DNA of 64,000 bases from Gammaproteobacteria bacterium CG_4_10_14_0_2_um_filter_38_22. Lineage in GTDB: Bacteria; Pseudomonadota; Gammaproteobacteria; Coxiellales; Coxiellaceae. A program made the translations under genes and the position numbers. Location: assembly GCA_002793195.1 (NCBI GenBank), contig PFPT01000044.1, forward strand, positions 1-64,000, read 5' to 3'. Positions 63,132 through 64,000 of this stretch are shown here, piece by piece (positions within the stretch are counted from its first letter, which is position 1; the number at the start of each line of letters is the position of its first letter). Under the pieces are notes generated by a model. The model was not told where the DNA came from. It saw nothing but the letters and a program-made list of their open reading frames with translations, and made no database searches.

Positions 63132-64000
63132 ATGAAAATTAAAGTGAGTGATTACATCGCTGATTTTTTACGTGCTCAAAATACAGAACATGTTTTTGAA
63201 TTGGCTGGTGGCATGATCGCTCACATTTTAGATTCATTTTATCAGCGTAAAAGTACAGCCGTTATCAGTGTGCATCATGAGCAGGCAGCAGCTTTTGCGG
63301 TTGATGCTTATGGAAGAATAACAGGAAGACCGAGTGTTGCGTTAGCAACCAGCGGACCAGGAGCAACCAATCTATTAACGGGAATCGGGAGTTGCTATTT
63401 TGATTCTTCACCATCGCTTTTCATTACTGGTCAGGTAAATACACACGAACAGAAGGGTGAACGAGATATTCGTCAATTGGGGTTTCAAGAAACTGATATT
63501 GTTTCAATGGCTGGTGCGGTTACTAAAAAAAGTTTTAAAATTAATTCTGCAGATGAGGTTGTCAGTACACTAAATGAAGCTTATAGATTAGCGATCAGCG
63601 GTCGTCCTGGTCCTGTGCTAATTGATATTCCGATGAATGTGCAGCGTATTGAAATTGAAGTGAAACAACCTGAAAAGATTTTTTTAAACGAAGAAAAATT
63701 ATCGCTAGAGTCAGAAAATAATATTCAATTGTTATTGAAGGCATTGGCTATTGCAGAAAAGCCATTAATATTAGTTGGAGGTGGTGTTAACTGTGCTCAA
63801 GCAAAGGCTTTGTTTTTACAGTTTGTAGAAATAGCGCAAATCCCCATAGTTTGTTCTTTAATGGGATTGGATGTTATTGCTTATTCGCATGAATTTCGTG
63901 TTGGATTTATTGGTAGTTATGGTAATCGCTGGGCGAATATTGCATTAGGGGAGTCGGATTGCTTATTGGTTTTGGGAAGTCGTTTAGATATTCGTCAGAC
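63132..64000 (+). CDS. ThDP-dependent acetolactate-synthase-like enzyme (partial), YerE-like
   Basis: Begins at ATG 63132 and runs off the window; 289 residues visible. The catalytic Glu50 is in HHEQAAAFAVDAYGR, and ATSGPGATNLLTGIGSCYFDSSPSLFITGQV is the thiamine-enzyme block of AHAS/POX; GRPGPVLIDIPM and ILVGGGVNCAQA follow. It could be an ordinary acetolactate synthase, but the neighbours (rfbF, rfbG, RfbH-like) match YerE, which transfers a two-carbon unit from pyruvate to C4 of a CDP-3,6-dideoxy-4-ketosugar. The C-terminal half is not visible. Confidence 0.75.
   Translation, partial: MKIKVSDYIADFLRAQNTEHVFELAGGMIAHILDSFYQRKSTAVISVHHEQAAAFAVDAYGRITGRPSVALATSGPGATNLLTGIGSCYFDSSPSLFITGQVNTHEQKGERDIRQLGFQETDIVSMAGAVTKKSFKINSADEVVSTLNEAYRLAISGRPGPVLIDIPMNVQRIEIEVKQPEKIFLNEEKLSLESENNIQLLLKALAIAEKPLILVGGGVNCAQAKALFLQFVEIAQIPIVCSLMGLDVIAYSHEFRVGFIGSYGNRWANIALGESDCLLVLGSRLDIRQ

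Overview
The window is a 64 kb chromosomal piece from a low-GC gammaproteobacterium of the Legionellales (Coxiella/Legionella/Rickettsiella/Berkiella type). Evidence for this placement is a Com1-type periplasmic DsbA-like protein, the rsmD - M16 - M16 - ftsY - ftsE - ftsX - rpoH and hemC-D-X-Y clusters, ATP-type pckA near yqgE-ruvX-pyrB-dnaA, and host-interaction-type accessory genes. I could not run any search, so the genus is not assigned. No rRNA, tRNA, CRISPR array or insertion sequence was seen.

Layout. 1-5.0 kb: minus-strand replication and nucleotide genes (yqgE, ruvX, pyrB, dnaA, dnaN), preceded by about 440 bases with no intact gene. 5.2-6.9 kb: an unknown 597-residue protein carrying a CE-clan cysteine-protease signature, a likely host-directed effector. 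7-16 kb: pckA, then yggS-proC-yggT, an EirA-like secreted protein, an acyltransferase and the haem genes hemC-hemD-hemX-hemY. 16-28.9 kb: rho, trxA, tdk, two tandem MFS transporters, uvrD, lhgO, trpS, ahcY and metK. 29-46.7 kb: recF, gyrB, rsmD, two M16 peptidases, ftsYEX, an ankyrin-like accessory gene, rpoH, com1, glyQ, glyS and rsmB.

This is an origin neighbourhood. Two perfect 16-bp ParB-binding (parS) sites lie in the 3' end of recF. A perfect 10-bp x 15 tandem repeat separates recF from gyrB. Perfect DnaA boxes beside AT-rich tracts occur in the rpoH-com1 gap (one box) and after rsmB (three boxes). Strand composition counted by eye on selected lines tends from C-rich to G-rich around 41 kb, with local exceptions. 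dnaA-dnaN are about 28 kb from recF-gyrB, and the dnaA-pyrB gap is too short to hold an origin.

46.9-64 kb is a surface-polysaccharide (O-antigen type) locus, preceded by two small secreted Cys-rich proteins and a sugar-phosphate-cyclase (AroB-like) gene. It appears to make two unusual deoxysugars. One is a GDP-colitose route (gmd, colC-like, colD). The other is a CDP-sugar route (rfbF, rfbG, an RfbH/E1-like PLP dehydratase without the E1 iron-sulphur cysteines, and a ThDP enzyme of acetolactate-synthase type running off the window end) that resembles branched-chain yersiniose synthesis. An ABC flippase, CgeB-like, GT10, GT2 and putative GT-C glycosyltransferases and a WecB-type epimerase complete the set.
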